Shown piece after piece: positions 29,223 through 38,035 of a DNA stretch of 64,000 nt. Within the stretch, counting starts at the first letter, position 1, and each line of letters starts with the position of its first letter. Below the pieces are notes generated by a model. The model did no database searches and was not told where the DNA came from. It was given only the letters and a program-made list of their open reading frames with translations. Origin of the DNA: Isosphaeraceae bacterium (GTDB lineage: Bacteria > Planctomycetota > Planctomycetia > Isosphaerales > Isosphaeraceae). Position numbers and translations under genes: made by a program. The DNA lies in the NCBI GenBank assembly GCA_026004735.1, contig BPJS01000001.1, positions 2,987,641 to 3,051,640 of the forward strand, in the 5' to 3' direction.

Positions 29223-30458
29223 ATGGCCTCCTCCCTGCTCGACGACGAGATCCTGCCCGGCAACCCGCCCGGCCCCCACCAGGCCGAGTACCGCTGGACC
29301 CTCAACTTCGGACCCCAACACCCCGCCACCCATACCACCCTCCGCCTCGTCCTAGAACTCGACGGCGAACGCATCGTCAACGCCACCCCCCACATCGGCT
29401 ACCTCCACTCCGGCTTCGAAAAACTCGGCGAACACCTGACCTTCAACCAGTACGTCACCATCGTCGACCGCAAAAACTACATCAGCCCCCCCTACAACGA
29501 AATCGCCTGGCACGGCACCGTCGAAAAACTGCTCGGCATCGAACTCACCCCCCGCTGCAAATACATCCGAACCATCATCGGCGAACTGTCCCGCATCTCC
29601 GACCACCTGCTCTGCGTCGGCGCCGCCGCCCTCGACCTCGGCGCCTTCACCGCCTTCCTCTACCTCTTCAATCAGCGCGAACTGATCTACGACGTCTACG
29701 AGGAAATGTCCGGCTACCGGTTCCACCCCGGCTACACCCGCGTCGGCGGCGTCCTCCAGGACTTCACCCCCCGCGTCCTTGAACGCATCAATCGCGTCCT
29801 GGCCAGCCTCCCCGCCGCCCTCCGCGACGTCGAAAAACTCCTCATGCGCAATAAGATCTTCCTCGACCGCACCCGCGGCATCGGCACCCTCTCCCGCGAC
29901 CAGGCTCTGGCCCTCTGCGTCACCGGCCCGCTGGCCCGCGCCAGCGGCGTCACCTACGACCTCCGCAAGGACGAACCCTACCTGGCCTACCCCGAACTCA
30001 ACTTCGAAGTGCCCTACGCCACCGAGGGCGATTGCTACGCCCGCTTCCAGGTCCGCTTCGAGGAAATCCTCCAGAGCCTCAAAATCCTCCGTCAGGCCAC
30101 CGCCAACCTCCCCAACGGCCCCGTCAACGTCCCCATCGCCGACAAATTCCCCCTGCCCGACAAAACCACCGTCTACAACAGCATGGAAGGCCTGATCCAA
30201 CACTTCGAACTGATCATGCCCAACCGCGGCCCGGACACCCCTATCGACGAGGTCTACTACGCCGTCGAAAGCCCCAACGGCGAACTCGGCTACTACCTCG
30301 TCGCCGACGGCACCCAGACCGCGTGGCGGGTCCGCACCCGCCCCCCTTCCTTCATCCACTTCGCCACCTTCCCCCACCTGATCCGCAACCACATGATCGC
30401 CGACGTCGTCGCCGTCCTCGGCAGCCTCAACATCATCGCCGCCGAGCTCGACCGCTAA
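29223..30458 (+). CDS. nuoD: NADH-quinone oxidoreductase subunit D
   Basis: 411 residues, full length for the 49-kDa subunit. Landmarks are FGPQHPATHTTLRLVLELDGE (quinone-site loop with the conserved His), PHIGYLHSGFEKL, a YTRVGG segment and RPPSFIHFATF near the C-terminus. It shapes the quinone pocket together with NuoB. AGGA precedes the ATG by about 10 nt. Third-position C dominates the codons, as in all + strand genes of this window. Confidence 0.95.
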   Translation: MASSLLDDEILPGNPPGPHQAEYRWTLNFGPQHPATHTTLRLVLELDGERIVNATPHIGYLHSGFEKLGEHLTFNQYVTIVDRKNYISPPYNEIAWHGTVEKLLGIELTPRCKYIRTIIGELSRISDHLLCVGAAALDLGAFTAFLYLFNQRELIYDVYEEMSGYRFHPGYTRVGGVLQDFTPRVLERINRVLASLPAALRDVEKLLMRNKIFLDRTRGIGTLSRDQALALCVTGPLARASGVTYDLRKDEPYLAYPELNFEVPYATEGDCYARFQVRFEEILQSLKILRQATANLPNGPVNVPIADKFPLPDKTTVYNSMEGLIQHFELIMPNRGPDTPIDEVYYAVESPNGELGYYLVADGTQTAWRVRTRPPSFIHFATFPHLIRNHMIADVVAVLGSLNIIAAELDR

Positions 30459-30522
30459 AAACCCCCAACGCCCCGGAGCCGGCACCCAACCTCCACCGCA
30501 CCCCTTCTAGCACAGATCCACC

Positions 30523-31071
30523 ATGGACGCCTCAACCCCCTCGCCCTTGATCCCCGAATCGCTCCGCGACCAGATCCGCGCCCTCTTTCCCCGCTACCCC
30601 AACAAACGCGCCGTCACCCTCCCGGCCCTCCACCTCGTCCAGCACCACTTCCGCTGCGTCCCTCACCGCGCTCTGGCCGAAATCGCCGACCTGCTCGAAA
30701 TCACCCCCGCCGAAGTCCACGACACGATGAGCTTCTACGGCTTCTTCACCCAGGCTCCCGTCGGCGACGTCCGGGTCTGGATCTGTCGATCGCTCTCCTG
30801 CATGATCCGCGGCGGCGATCAGCTCCTCGAACACGCCTGCTCACGCCTCGGCATCCAACCCGGCGGCACCTCGCCCGACGGCAAAATCACCATCGAACTG
30901 GCCGAGTGCCTCGGCATCTGCGAATTCGCCCCCGCCGCCCTCGCCGACGACGGCCGCATCTTCGGCCCCCTCGACGAACCTTCGGTCGACCGCCTGCTCG
31001 ACCTCGTCGCCCAGGGCCCCGTCACCGACCCTCCCATCTCTCCCGTCCTCGCCGCCCCGGCCCGTCCCTGA
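30523..31071 (+). CDS. nuoE: NADH-quinone oxidoreductase subunit E
   Basis: 182 residues. The thioredoxin-like 24-kDa subunit carries the [2Fe-2S] N1a cluster; its ligands are C88, C93, C129 and C133 (CRSLSC and ECLGIC). The N-terminal helical bundle begins at SLRDQIRALFPRYPNKRAV. No clear ribosome binding site precedes the ATG. With NuoF and NuoG it forms the NADH-oxidising module. Confidence 0.95.
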   Translation: MDASTPSPLIPESLRDQIRALFPRYPNKRAVTLPALHLVQHHFRCVPHRALAEIADLLEITPAEVHDTMSFYGFFTQAPVGDVRVWICRSLSCMIRGGDQLLEHACSRLGIQPGGTSPDGKITIELAECLGICEFAPAALADDGRIFGPLDEPSVDRLLDLVAQGPVTDPPISPVLAAPARP

Positions 31072-31129
31072 CCCAGCCCCCGAACCCACCGCGCCTGATC
31101 TCCGAACACCCCCCAGGACCCCAGACCCC

Positions 31130-31318
31130 ATGCCCTGCTCCCCGCGAACCCCTCAATCGTCCACCCTGCTGCGGCTCTGGAGCCGTCCCGCTTCCCGGCG
31201 CTGGCTCTACAACCTCGCCAACAGCCGCGACACCGCCCACGACCGCCTCCGCACCCAACTGGTCCGCCGCCTCAACCGCCGCCTGGCCCCCACCACCAGC
31301 GAAACCTCTCCCCGCTAA
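31130..31318 (+). CDS. Small Arg-rich ORF between nuoE and nuoF
   Basis: 62 codons with a basic, helix-compatible core (LLRLWSRPASRRWLYNLANSRD through RLRTQLVRRLNRRLAP). Spacing to both neighbours (58 and 84 nt) leaves room for a gene. It has no recognisable family and no strong ribosome binding site. It may be a small accessory protein or simply open non-coding sequence, which is common at this base composition. Confidence 0.3.
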   Translation: MPCSPRTPQSSTLLRLWSRPASRRWLYNLANSRDTAHDRLRTQLVRRLNRRLAPTTSETSPR

Positions 31319-31402
31319 CCACCACCGGAGCCTCGAACCAACCCCACGCCCCCAGCAGCATCCGCCCCTCCGCCCCGCCCGCTCACCGAGGAGCCTGACG
31401 TC

Positions 31403-32821
31403 GTGCCGGCCTTCGAACCTGTCCTCAGCCGCAACTTCCAAGTCCCCGATAGCCACACCCTCCGCGTCTACACCGAACGCGGCGGCTACTCCACCGCACG
31501 CCACGTCCTGACCACCATGACCCCCGAGGCCGTCGTCCAGGTCGTCAAGGACAGCGAACTCCGCGGCCGCGGCGGCGCCGGCTTCGCCACCGGCCTCAAA
31601 TGGACCTTCCTTCCCAAGGACCGGAAGGAAACGTTCATGTGCGTCAACGCCGACGAAAGCGAGCCAGCAACCTTCAACAACCGCTGGCTCATGGAACGCG
31701 ACCCCCATCAACTCCTCGAAGGCATCCTCATCTCCTGCTTCGCCACCCAGGCCCAGATCGCCTACATCTACATCCGCTTCGAATACATCAACGCCACCCG
31801 CATCCTCGAACAGGCCATCGCCGAAGCCCGTGCCGCCGGACATCTCGGACGCAACATCTACGGCTCCGGCTTCGACTGCGAAATCTACGTCCACCGCGGC
31901 GCCGGCGCCTATATCTGCGGCGAGGAAACCGGCCTGATCGAAAGCCTCGAGGGCAAACGCGGCTGGCCCCGCATCAAACCCCCCTTCCCCGCCATCGAGG
32001 GCGCCTTCCGCAAGCCCACCGTCGTCAACAACGTCGAGACCCTCTGCTGCGTCCCCCACATCCTCGAACGCGGCGCCTCCTGGTTCCGCTCCATCGGCAC
32101 CCCCAAAAGCTACGGCCCCAAGCTCTACACCGTCTCCGGACACGTCAACCGCCCCGTCTGCGTCGAACTGCCGCTCGGCGTCACCGCCCGCGAACTGATC
32201 GACGAACACGCCGGCGGCTGCTGGAAGGGCCGCAAGGTCAAGGCCGTCGTCCCCGGCGGCATCTCCATGGGCCTCATGTCCGCCGACGAACTCGACGTCA
32301 AACTCGACTTCGAGGAAATCCGCAAAACCGGCTGCCTCGGCCTCGGCACCGCCGCCCTCACCGTCCTCGACGACCACACCTCGCTGGTCGACTACCTCTA
32401 CAACACCTGCCGCTTCTTCGCCCACGAAAGCTGCGGCCAATGCACCCCCTGCCGCGAAGGCACCGCCTGGTTCTACAAAACCCTCAAACGCATCAAGGCC
32501 GGCGGCGGCCGCCTCGAAGACCTCGACCTGCTTCGCTCCCTCGCCCAAAACCTCGGCATCACCCCCGGCACCACCATCTGCGGCCTGGCCGACGGCGCCG
32601 CCTGGCCCATCCGCAACGCCCTCGATAAGTTCCGTCCCGAATTCGAAGACTACATCCGCACCCACCAAAACCCAGCCGCTGGCCCCACGCCCCTTCAGGA
32701 AGCCATCTTCCACGGCCGCCCCGCCGACCCCCTCATCACCCAAATCGGTCTTTCCAAACCCTCCACCCCGGCCTCCGCCCTCAACCCGCCCCCACCTACA
32801 CCCTCCACCGCCACCCACTAA
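31403..32821 (+). CDS. nuoF: NADH-quinone oxidoreductase subunit F
   Basis: 472 residues from a GTG start with GAGGAG about 9 nt upstream. It binds FMN and NADH and carries cluster N3. The nucleotide-binding loop GRGGAGFATGLKW is at 55-67, the FMN segment CVNADESEPATF follows, and GAGAYICGEETGLIESLEG is intact. The [4Fe-4S] ligands are C344, C347 and C350 (SCGQCTPC) and C393. The last 30 residues are a Pro/Thr-rich tail absent from the core family. Confidence 0.95.
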   Translation: MPAFEPVLSRNFQVPDSHTLRVYTERGGYSTARHVLTTMTPEAVVQVVKDSELRGRGGAGFATGLKWTFLPKDRKETFMCVNADESEPATFNNRWLMERDPHQLLEGILISCFATQAQIAYIYIRFEYINATRILEQAIAEARAAGHLGRNIYGSGFDCEIYVHRGAGAYICGEETGLIESLEGKRGWPRIKPPFPAIEGAFRKPTVVNNVETLCCVPHILERGASWFRSIGTPKSYGPKLYTVSGHVNRPVCVELPLGVTARELIDEHAGGCWKGRKVKAVVPGGISMGLMSADELDVKLDFEEIRKTGCLGLGTAALTVLDDHTSLVDYLYNTCRFFAHESCGQCTPCREGTAWFYKTLKRIKAGGGRLEDLDLLRSLAQNLGITPGTTICGLADGAAWPIRNALDKFRPEFEDYIRTHQNPAAGPTPLQEAIFHGRPADPLITQIGLSKPSTPASALNPPPPTPSTATH

Positions 32822-32859
32822 CCCCGCAACCGGACTCCTTACCTTCTGGATCCCCCGCC

Positions 32860-34638
32860 ATGCCCACCATCACCATCAACGGCCAGGACTACACCCTCCC
32901 CGATGGCGCCAAACTCAACGCCATCCAGGCCGCTCTCCGTGTGGGCATCGAAATCCCCTACTACTGCTGGCACCCCGCCCTCTCGGTCGTCGCCAACTGC
33001 CGCATGTGCGAAATCGAGGTCGGCTCCAAAGACCCCGCCACCGGCGAAATCAAACTCATCCCCAAGCTCGTCCCCGCCTGCCAGACCCCCGCCAAGGACG
33101 GCACCGTCCTGGTCACCAATAGCGCCAAAGTCCTCGAACATCAACGCATGATTATGGAATATCTGCTCCTCAACCACCCCCTCGACTGCCCCGTCTGCGA
33201 CCAGGCCGGTCAATGCGGCCTCCAGGACTACTCCTACCGCCACGGCCAGGCCGTCCATCGCTTCGTCGAACCCCGCATCGTCAACCCCCGCAAGGACGTC
33301 TCCGACCAGATCCAGCTCAACCAGGACCGGTGCATCATGTGCACCCGCTGCGTCCGCTTCACCCGCGAAATCACCCAGACGTCCGAACTCCAGGTCGTCC
33401 GCCGCGGCAGCCACGCCGAAATCGACACCTTCCCCAACCAGCCCCTCAACAACCCCCTGGCCGGCAACGTCGTCGACCTCTGCCCCGTCGGCGCCTTGCT
33501 CGATAAAGACTTCCTCCACAAACAACGCTACTGGTTCCTCGACCGCCACGACTCCCTCTGCACCCGCTGCGCCACCGGCTGCTCAATCATCGCCGAGGAA
33601 AACCAGGGCCGAATCTGGCGGTTCCGCGCCCGCTTCAACCCCCACGTCAACGACTACTGGATCTGCGACGAAGGCCGCTACAGCTACAAGGCCGCCAACG
33701 ACCCCGACCTGCTCGCCTCCATGTACCTCCGCTCCGCCAACGAACTCGTCCCCACGCCCATCGACCAGGCCCTCGCCACCGTCGGTTCCCGACTCCGCGA
33801 AATCGCCCAGTCTAGCCGTCCCATCGCCGGCATCCTCTCCCCGTTCCTCACGGTCGAGGAAGCCTTCCTCTTCGCCTCCTACCTCCGCAACCTCAGCCCC
33901 TCGGCCGTCCTGGCCCTCGGCCCAGTCCCCCGCGCCGGCCAGGACGTGACCTTCTCCCCGGACCCCCGCACCGGCCGCACCGGCGACACCAGCTTCGTCG
34001 TCTGCCGTCCCTTCACCATCCACGCCGAAAAATGCCCCAACCGCCGCGGCGTCGAACTCATCCTCCAACACTTCCAGGGCCAGATCATCGACTTCCCCAC
34101 CATCAAATCCCAGATCGCCTCCGGCCAGTTCGCCGCCGCCTACGTCGTCTCCGACGCCCTCGAGCCTGCCTTCTCCGACGACGACGCCTCAGCCCTTCGC
34201 GCCGCCGAGTTCCTGATTGTCCAGGACGTCCATGTCACCCCCCTAGCCCGCGCCGCCGACGCCGTCCTCGCCGCCGCCACCTTCGCCGAAAAAGCCGGCT
34301 GCTACGTCAACGCCCACGACCGACTCCAGTACGCCCAGGCCATCCTCCCCCCACGCGACGGCAGCCTGCCCGACCTCGACATCTTCGCCATCCTGGCCAA
34401 CCGCGGCTCCGCCCCGATCGAATCCCACACCATCCTCGCCGAGCTGGCCCAGACCATCCCCGCCTTCGCCGTCGCCGCCGGCGGCCACCTTCCACCCTTC
34501 GGCATCGTCCTCGGCCAACCCGAATCGGCCGACTACACCACCATCCCCTTCGCCGACCCCTGGCTCGCCCCCCGCGGCCGCCAGACCCTGCTCCTCCCCC
34601 AAAAGCCACCCCAGCGCGAACCCGTCCCCACCGCGTAG
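32860..34638 (+). CDS. nuoG: NADH-quinone oxidoreductase subunit G, compact form
   Basis: 592 residues, shorter than the 673-908 of well-studied homologues. N1b ligands C36, C47, C50 and C74; the His-Cys cluster N5 H106, C110, C113 and C119; N4 C158, C161, C164 and C208. A further set C234, C237, C241 and C269 matches the off-path cluster N7, which many bacterial complexes lack. The molybdopterin-like domain after about residue 280 is shortened, ending in TIPFADPWLAPRGRQTLLLP. Carries electrons from NuoF/E toward NuoI. Confidence 0.93.
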   Translation: MPTITINGQDYTLPDGAKLNAIQAALRVGIEIPYYCWHPALSVVANCRMCEIEVGSKDPATGEIKLIPKLVPACQTPAKDGTVLVTNSAKVLEHQRMIMEYLLLNHPLDCPVCDQAGQCGLQDYSYRHGQAVHRFVEPRIVNPRKDVSDQIQLNQDRCIMCTRCVRFTREITQTSELQVVRRGSHAEIDTFPNQPLNNPLAGNVVDLCPVGALLDKDFLHKQRYWFLDRHDSLCTRCATGCSIIAEENQGRIWRFRARFNPHVNDYWICDEGRYSYKAANDPDLLASMYLRSANELVPTPIDQALATVGSRLREIAQSSRPIAGILSPFLTVEEAFLFASYLRNLSPSAVLALGPVPRAGQDVTFSPDPRTGRTGDTSFVVCRPFTIHAEKCPNRRGVELILQHFQGQIIDFPTIKSQIASGQFAAAYVVSDALEPAFSDDDASALRAAEFLIVQDVHVTPLARAADAVLAAATFAEKAGCYVNAHDRLQYAQAILPPRDGSLPDLDIFAILANRGSAPIESHTILAELAQTIPAFAVAAGGHLPPFGIVLGQPESADYTTIPFADPWLAPRGRQTLLLPQKPPQREPVPTA

Positions 34639-34743
34639 CCACCCCCCTCGGTCAGTCCCCGACCTCAACCCCAAACCGCCCCCAGCTTCGGACCCAAACC
34701 CAACCAGCCCCAACCGCATCTGCCTCCCCGGGCATCTCCCCCG

Positions 34744-35850
34744 ATGACCACAATCGACCTGCTCGGCACCTTCCTCAAAATCCTCATCGTCGTCGGCATC
34801 AGCCAGGGCGTCGTCGCCTACCTGATCCTCGTCGAACGCAAAATCGCCGCCTGGGCCCAGGACCGCATCGGACCGAACCGCGCCGGCCTGGAACTGCTCG
34901 ACCGCCCCGGATTCCGCCGGCTGGCTCCCCTGCTCCGACCCCTGATCGGCCTCGGCCTGCTCCACCCCATCGCCGACGGCGTCAAAATGTTCGTCAAGGA
35001 AGACGTCGTCCCCGGCTACGTCAACCGCCCCCTCTACCTGCTCGCGCCCGTCCTGGCCATCACCATGGCCACCATCGCCTTCGCCGTCGTCCCCTTCGGT
35101 CCCGTCGGAGCCACCGGCGCCAACTTCCTCGGCTTCGGCGACGTCCAGTTCCAGATCGCCCCCGGCATCGACATCGGTATCCTCTACGTCTTCGCCATCG
35201 GCAGCCTCGCCGTCTACGGCGTCATCCTCGCCGGCTACTCCTCCAACAACAAATACTCCTTCCTCGGCGCCATGCGCTCCAGCGCCCAGCTCATCAGCTA
35301 CGAGCTGCCCCTCGGCCTCTCCATCCTCGGCATCATCCTCATCTGCCGTTCCCTCGACCTCAACGCCATCATCCACTGGCAAGACCGCCACGTCTGGGGC
35401 ATCCTCGTCCAACCCCTCGGCTTCCTCCTATTCCTCATCAGTGCCTTCGCCGAGACCAACCGCCTCCCCTTCGACCTCCCCGAAAGCGAACAAGAACTCG
35501 TCGGCGGCTTCCATACCGAATACTCCGCCCTCAAATTCGGCATGTTCTTCCTCGGCGAATACCTCCACGTCATCACCGCCAGCTTCCTCATCACGATCCT
35601 CTTCCTCGGCGGCTGGGATATCCCGTTCCTCACCGACCAGGCCCAGACCGGCTGGTTCTGGGCCCTCGTCAAAGTCTTCGCCCTCCTGCTCAAGGTCGGC
35701 CTGCTCATCATCCTCATCATGTGGGTCCGCTGGACTCTCCCCCGCTTCCGCTACGACCAACTCATGGACCTGGCCTGGAAACGCATGATCCCCCTGGCCC
35801 TGCTCAACCTGGTCGCCACCGCCACCATCGTCCAACTCGTCCGCGGCTAG
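34744..35850 (+). CDS. nuoH: NADH-quinone oxidoreductase subunit H
   Basis: 368 residues, about eight membrane helices. The quinone-channel loops are conserved: ERKIAAWAQDRIGPNRAG near the N-terminus and SAFAETNRLPFDLPESEQELVGGFHTEYSALKF in the middle. It connects the peripheral arm to the membrane arm and helps couple quinone reduction to proton pumping. The gap before it (105 nt) is the longest inside the operon's first half and shows nothing recognisable. Confidence 0.95.
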   Translation: MTTIDLLGTFLKILIVVGISQGVVAYLILVERKIAAWAQDRIGPNRAGLELLDRPGFRRLAPLLRPLIGLGLLHPIADGVKMFVKEDVVPGYVNRPLYLLAPVLAITMATIAFAVVPFGPVGATGANFLGFGDVQFQIAPGIDIGILYVFAIGSLAVYGVILAGYSSNNKYSFLGAMRSSAQLISYELPLGLSILGIILICRSLDLNAIIHWQDRHVWGILVQPLGFLLFLISAFAETNRLPFDLPESEQELVGGFHTEYSALKFGMFFLGEYLHVITASFLITILFLGGWDIPFLTDQAQTGWFWALVKVFALLLKVGLLIILIMWVRWTLPRFRYDQLMDLAWKRMIPLALLNLVATATIVQLVRG

Positions 35851-35949
35851 GCCGGCTCGGCATCACAATCCGCAAACAACCTCAGCTCCAGACCCGACAG
35901 CCCTTCCCAGCCCCACCTCCAAAATCCTTCAGCCTGGGGACCCCTTCCC

Positions 35950-36561
35950 ATGCGACCCGACGACCCCCAACTCAAACGCCTCGAACCCCCCAAACTCAAC
36001 CTCCTCGAACAAACCTACCTGCCCCAGATCCTCGGCGGTCTGGCCGTCACCGGCCGCCACATCCTCCAGTCCGCCCTCGGCAAAACCTTCACCGTCGAAT
36101 ACCCACGCGAACAGACGCTGCGTTCCCCCAACTACCGCGGCGTCCACCGCCTCAACAAGGACGAGCAGGGCCGCGTCAAGTGCGTCGCCTGCATGCTCTG
36201 CGCCACCGCCTGCCCAGCCCACTGCATCGACATCGTCGGCGCCACCGCCCCCGACGACTGGCCCGACCGCGAAAAATACCCCGAAAGCTTCGTCATCGAC
36301 GAACTCCGCTGCATCTACTGCGGCATGTGCGAAGAAGCCTGCCCCGTCGACGCCATCGAACTCACCTCGCTCTACGACATCACCGGCTTCTCCCGCGAGG
36401 AAATGATCTTCGACAAAGCCAAGCTCCTCAGCGTCTACGACGTCACCAAAGACGCCGAACCGATGCGGACCGCGCCCCTCACTCCCCCCGACCAACCCCA
36501 GCCCAAAGCCCACGAATACGCCACCGCCATCGAGGCGCCTCCGGGAACCAGCCAGCCATGA
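35950..36561 (+). CDS. nuoI: NADH-quinone oxidoreductase subunit I
   Basis: 203 residues. Two ferredoxin-type [4Fe-4S] motifs hold clusters N6a and N6b: C78, C81, C84 with C131, and C121, C124, C127 with C88. An N-terminal amphipathic helix and the KTFTVEYP segment are typical. The TGA overlaps the nuoJ ATG by one nucleotide step (ATGA), so translation is coupled. The start follows a GGGGA. Confidence 0.95.
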   Translation: MRPDDPQLKRLEPPKLNLLEQTYLPQILGGLAVTGRHILQSALGKTFTVEYPREQTLRSPNYRGVHRLNKDEQGRVKCVACMLCATACPAHCIDIVGATAPDDWPDREKYPESFVIDELRCIYCGMCEEACPVDAIELTSLYDITGFSREEMIFDKAKLLSVYDVTKDAEPMRTAPLTPPDQPQPKAHEYATAIEAPPGTSQP

Positions 36562-37487
36562 CCATCCCCATCGAAGCCGCCCTCGCCGTCGCCATCCCCC
36601 TGCTCGGCCTGGGCACCTTCCTGCTCCTGCCCCACGCCCACCCCCGCGCCAAACCGCGCCGCGTCCATCTCGCCGGCGCTGGGCTCGCCGCCGTCGGCCT
36701 GGCTGCCCTGATGCTCACCCTCGCCCGCCCGGCCGAATGGCTCATCGCCACCTTCTTCTACGCCTTCGCCCTCATCGCCTTAGCCGGCGGCCTCCTGACC
36801 ATCACCCACCGCGACCCCGTCTTCAACGCCCTCTGCTTCGCCCTCGTCCTCCTGGCCACCTCCGCCCTGTTCCTCCTGGTCGACGCCCAGTTCCTCGCCG
36901 CCGGCACCGTCATCGTCTACGCCGGCGCCATCGTCGTCACCTTCCTCTTCGTCATCATGCTCGCCCAGGCCGAAGGCCAGGCCCTCTACGACCGCATGAC
37001 CCGCGCTCCCCGCCTCACCACCCTCGCCTCCTTCCTCCTGCTGGCCACCCTCGCCTACTCCGTCGCCCTCGTCCGAGGCGCCGAACGCCCCCTGCTCAAA
37101 CCCCAGGAATACCCCTCCGCAACCGGTGAGGCCACCTTCGCTTTCAAACCCTCCGAGATCGAAACCCGCCTGGTCAAAGCCAGCGACCTGGCCGGCCGGG
37201 CCGCTCGCTCCGGCGATGAACCCCTCCGCCAGGTCGTCCGCATGGCCCTCGCCCCCACCGCCTCCACCGCACCCGCCCAACTCGGCGACCCCGCCCGCGG
37301 TCTGCCTCCCCCCCACGTCGCCAGCCTCGGCGGCTCGCTCTACACCGAACACCTACTCACCGTCGAACTGGCCGGCGTCCTGCTCTTCGTCGCCCTCGTC
37401 GGCGCGGCCTCCATCGCCGCACCCCGACCCCCGCAACCCCTGCTCCGCGACACTCAAACAGCCCCTACCCCCCACCTCTACCCCTGA
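36558..37487 (+). CDS. nuoJ: NADH-quinone oxidoreductase subunit J, extended
   Basis: 309 residues, against about 170-200 in most bacteria. An added N-terminal part (about 1-55, two helices) precedes the standard core (WLIATFFYAFALIALAGGLL, then TVIVYAGAIVVTFLFVIMLAQAEG with the pi-bulge helix). A polar insert of roughly 80 residues (about 180-255) separates the core from the last helix (LLTVELAGVLLFVALVGA). The very long open frame upstream is a shadow of nuoG-nuoI. Membrane arm subunit beside NuoK. Confidence 0.92.
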   Translation: MTIPIEAALAVAIPLLGLGTFLLLPHAHPRAKPRRVHLAGAGLAAVGLAALMLTLARPAEWLIATFFYAFALIALAGGLLTITHRDPVFNALCFALVLLATSALFLLVDAQFLAAGTVIVYAGAIVVTFLFVIMLAQAEGQALYDRMTRAPRLTTLASFLLLATLAYSVALVRGAERPLLKPQEYPSATGEATFAFKPSEIETRLVKASDLAGRAARSGDEPLRQVVRMALAPTASTAPAQLGDPARGLPPPHVASLGGSLYTEHLLTVELAGVLLFVALVGAASIAAPRPPQPLLRDTQTAPTPHLYP

Positions 37488-37507
37488 GACGTCCACCGAG
37501 CCGCCCC

Positions 37508-38035
37508 ATGGACCCCGCACTCTTCATCACCCCAACCTCCTCGGCGCCACCGCCCCTATGGGCCCAGGCCACCGCCGAGATCCCCTTCACCTTCGAACTC
37601 CTCACCAATAACCTCATCCTTGGCGCCGCCCTGATGGCCCTCGGCCTGCTCGGCTTCCTGAGCCGCCGCAACCTAATCGTCATGTTCCTCTCGGCCGAAA
37701 TGATGCTCCAGGGCACCGCCCTGACCCTCGTCGGCTTCGGCCGCTACCACGGCAACTGGACCGGAATCATCTTCACGATCGTCATCCTCACCGTCGCCGC
37801 CTGCGAGGCCGCCCTGGCCCTGGCCCTCATCCTCGTCCTCTTCAAACGCCGCAACACCCTCGACCCCTCGGCCTGGCACTCCCTCCGCGAACCCGGCCTG
37901 CCTCCCCTGATCGACTCGCCCGAACAGGCTGAGCCGCTCACCCCCACCCCCGGCCCCGAATCCTATCCCCAACTCACCCCCGCCGGCATCGAGCCGCCCC
38001 ACCCGCTCCAACCCTGGGAGGTGCGCCGTGGTTGA
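37508..38035 (+). CDS. nuoK: NADH-quinone oxidoreductase subunit K, with N- and C-terminal extensions
   Basis: 175 residues, against about 100 in E. coli. The three-helix core lies at about 30-112; the two proton-path glutamates are E64 (FLSAEMML) and E100 (AACEAAL), 36 residues apart as in E. coli. About 28 residues precede the core and a Pro-rich polar tail of about 60 residues follows (PESYPQLTPAGIEPPHP). Its end overlaps the GTG start of nuoL by 8 nt. Confidence 0.93.
   Translation: MDPALFITPTSSAPPPLWAQATAEIPFTFELLTNNLILGAALMALGLLGFLSRRNLIVMFLSAEMMLQGTALTLVGFGRYHGNWTGIIFTIVILTVAACEAALALALILVLFKRRNTLDPSAWHSLREPGLPPLIDSPEQAEPLTPTPGPESYPQLTPAGIEPPHPLQPWEVRRG

Noticed and set aside
34032..36557. 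Open frame extending about 840 codons upstream of nuoJ
   Set aside because: Arg/Pro/His-rich composition overlapping nuoG, nuoH and nuoI in another frame; the nuoJ core begins normally at 36558 with an ATGA overlap.
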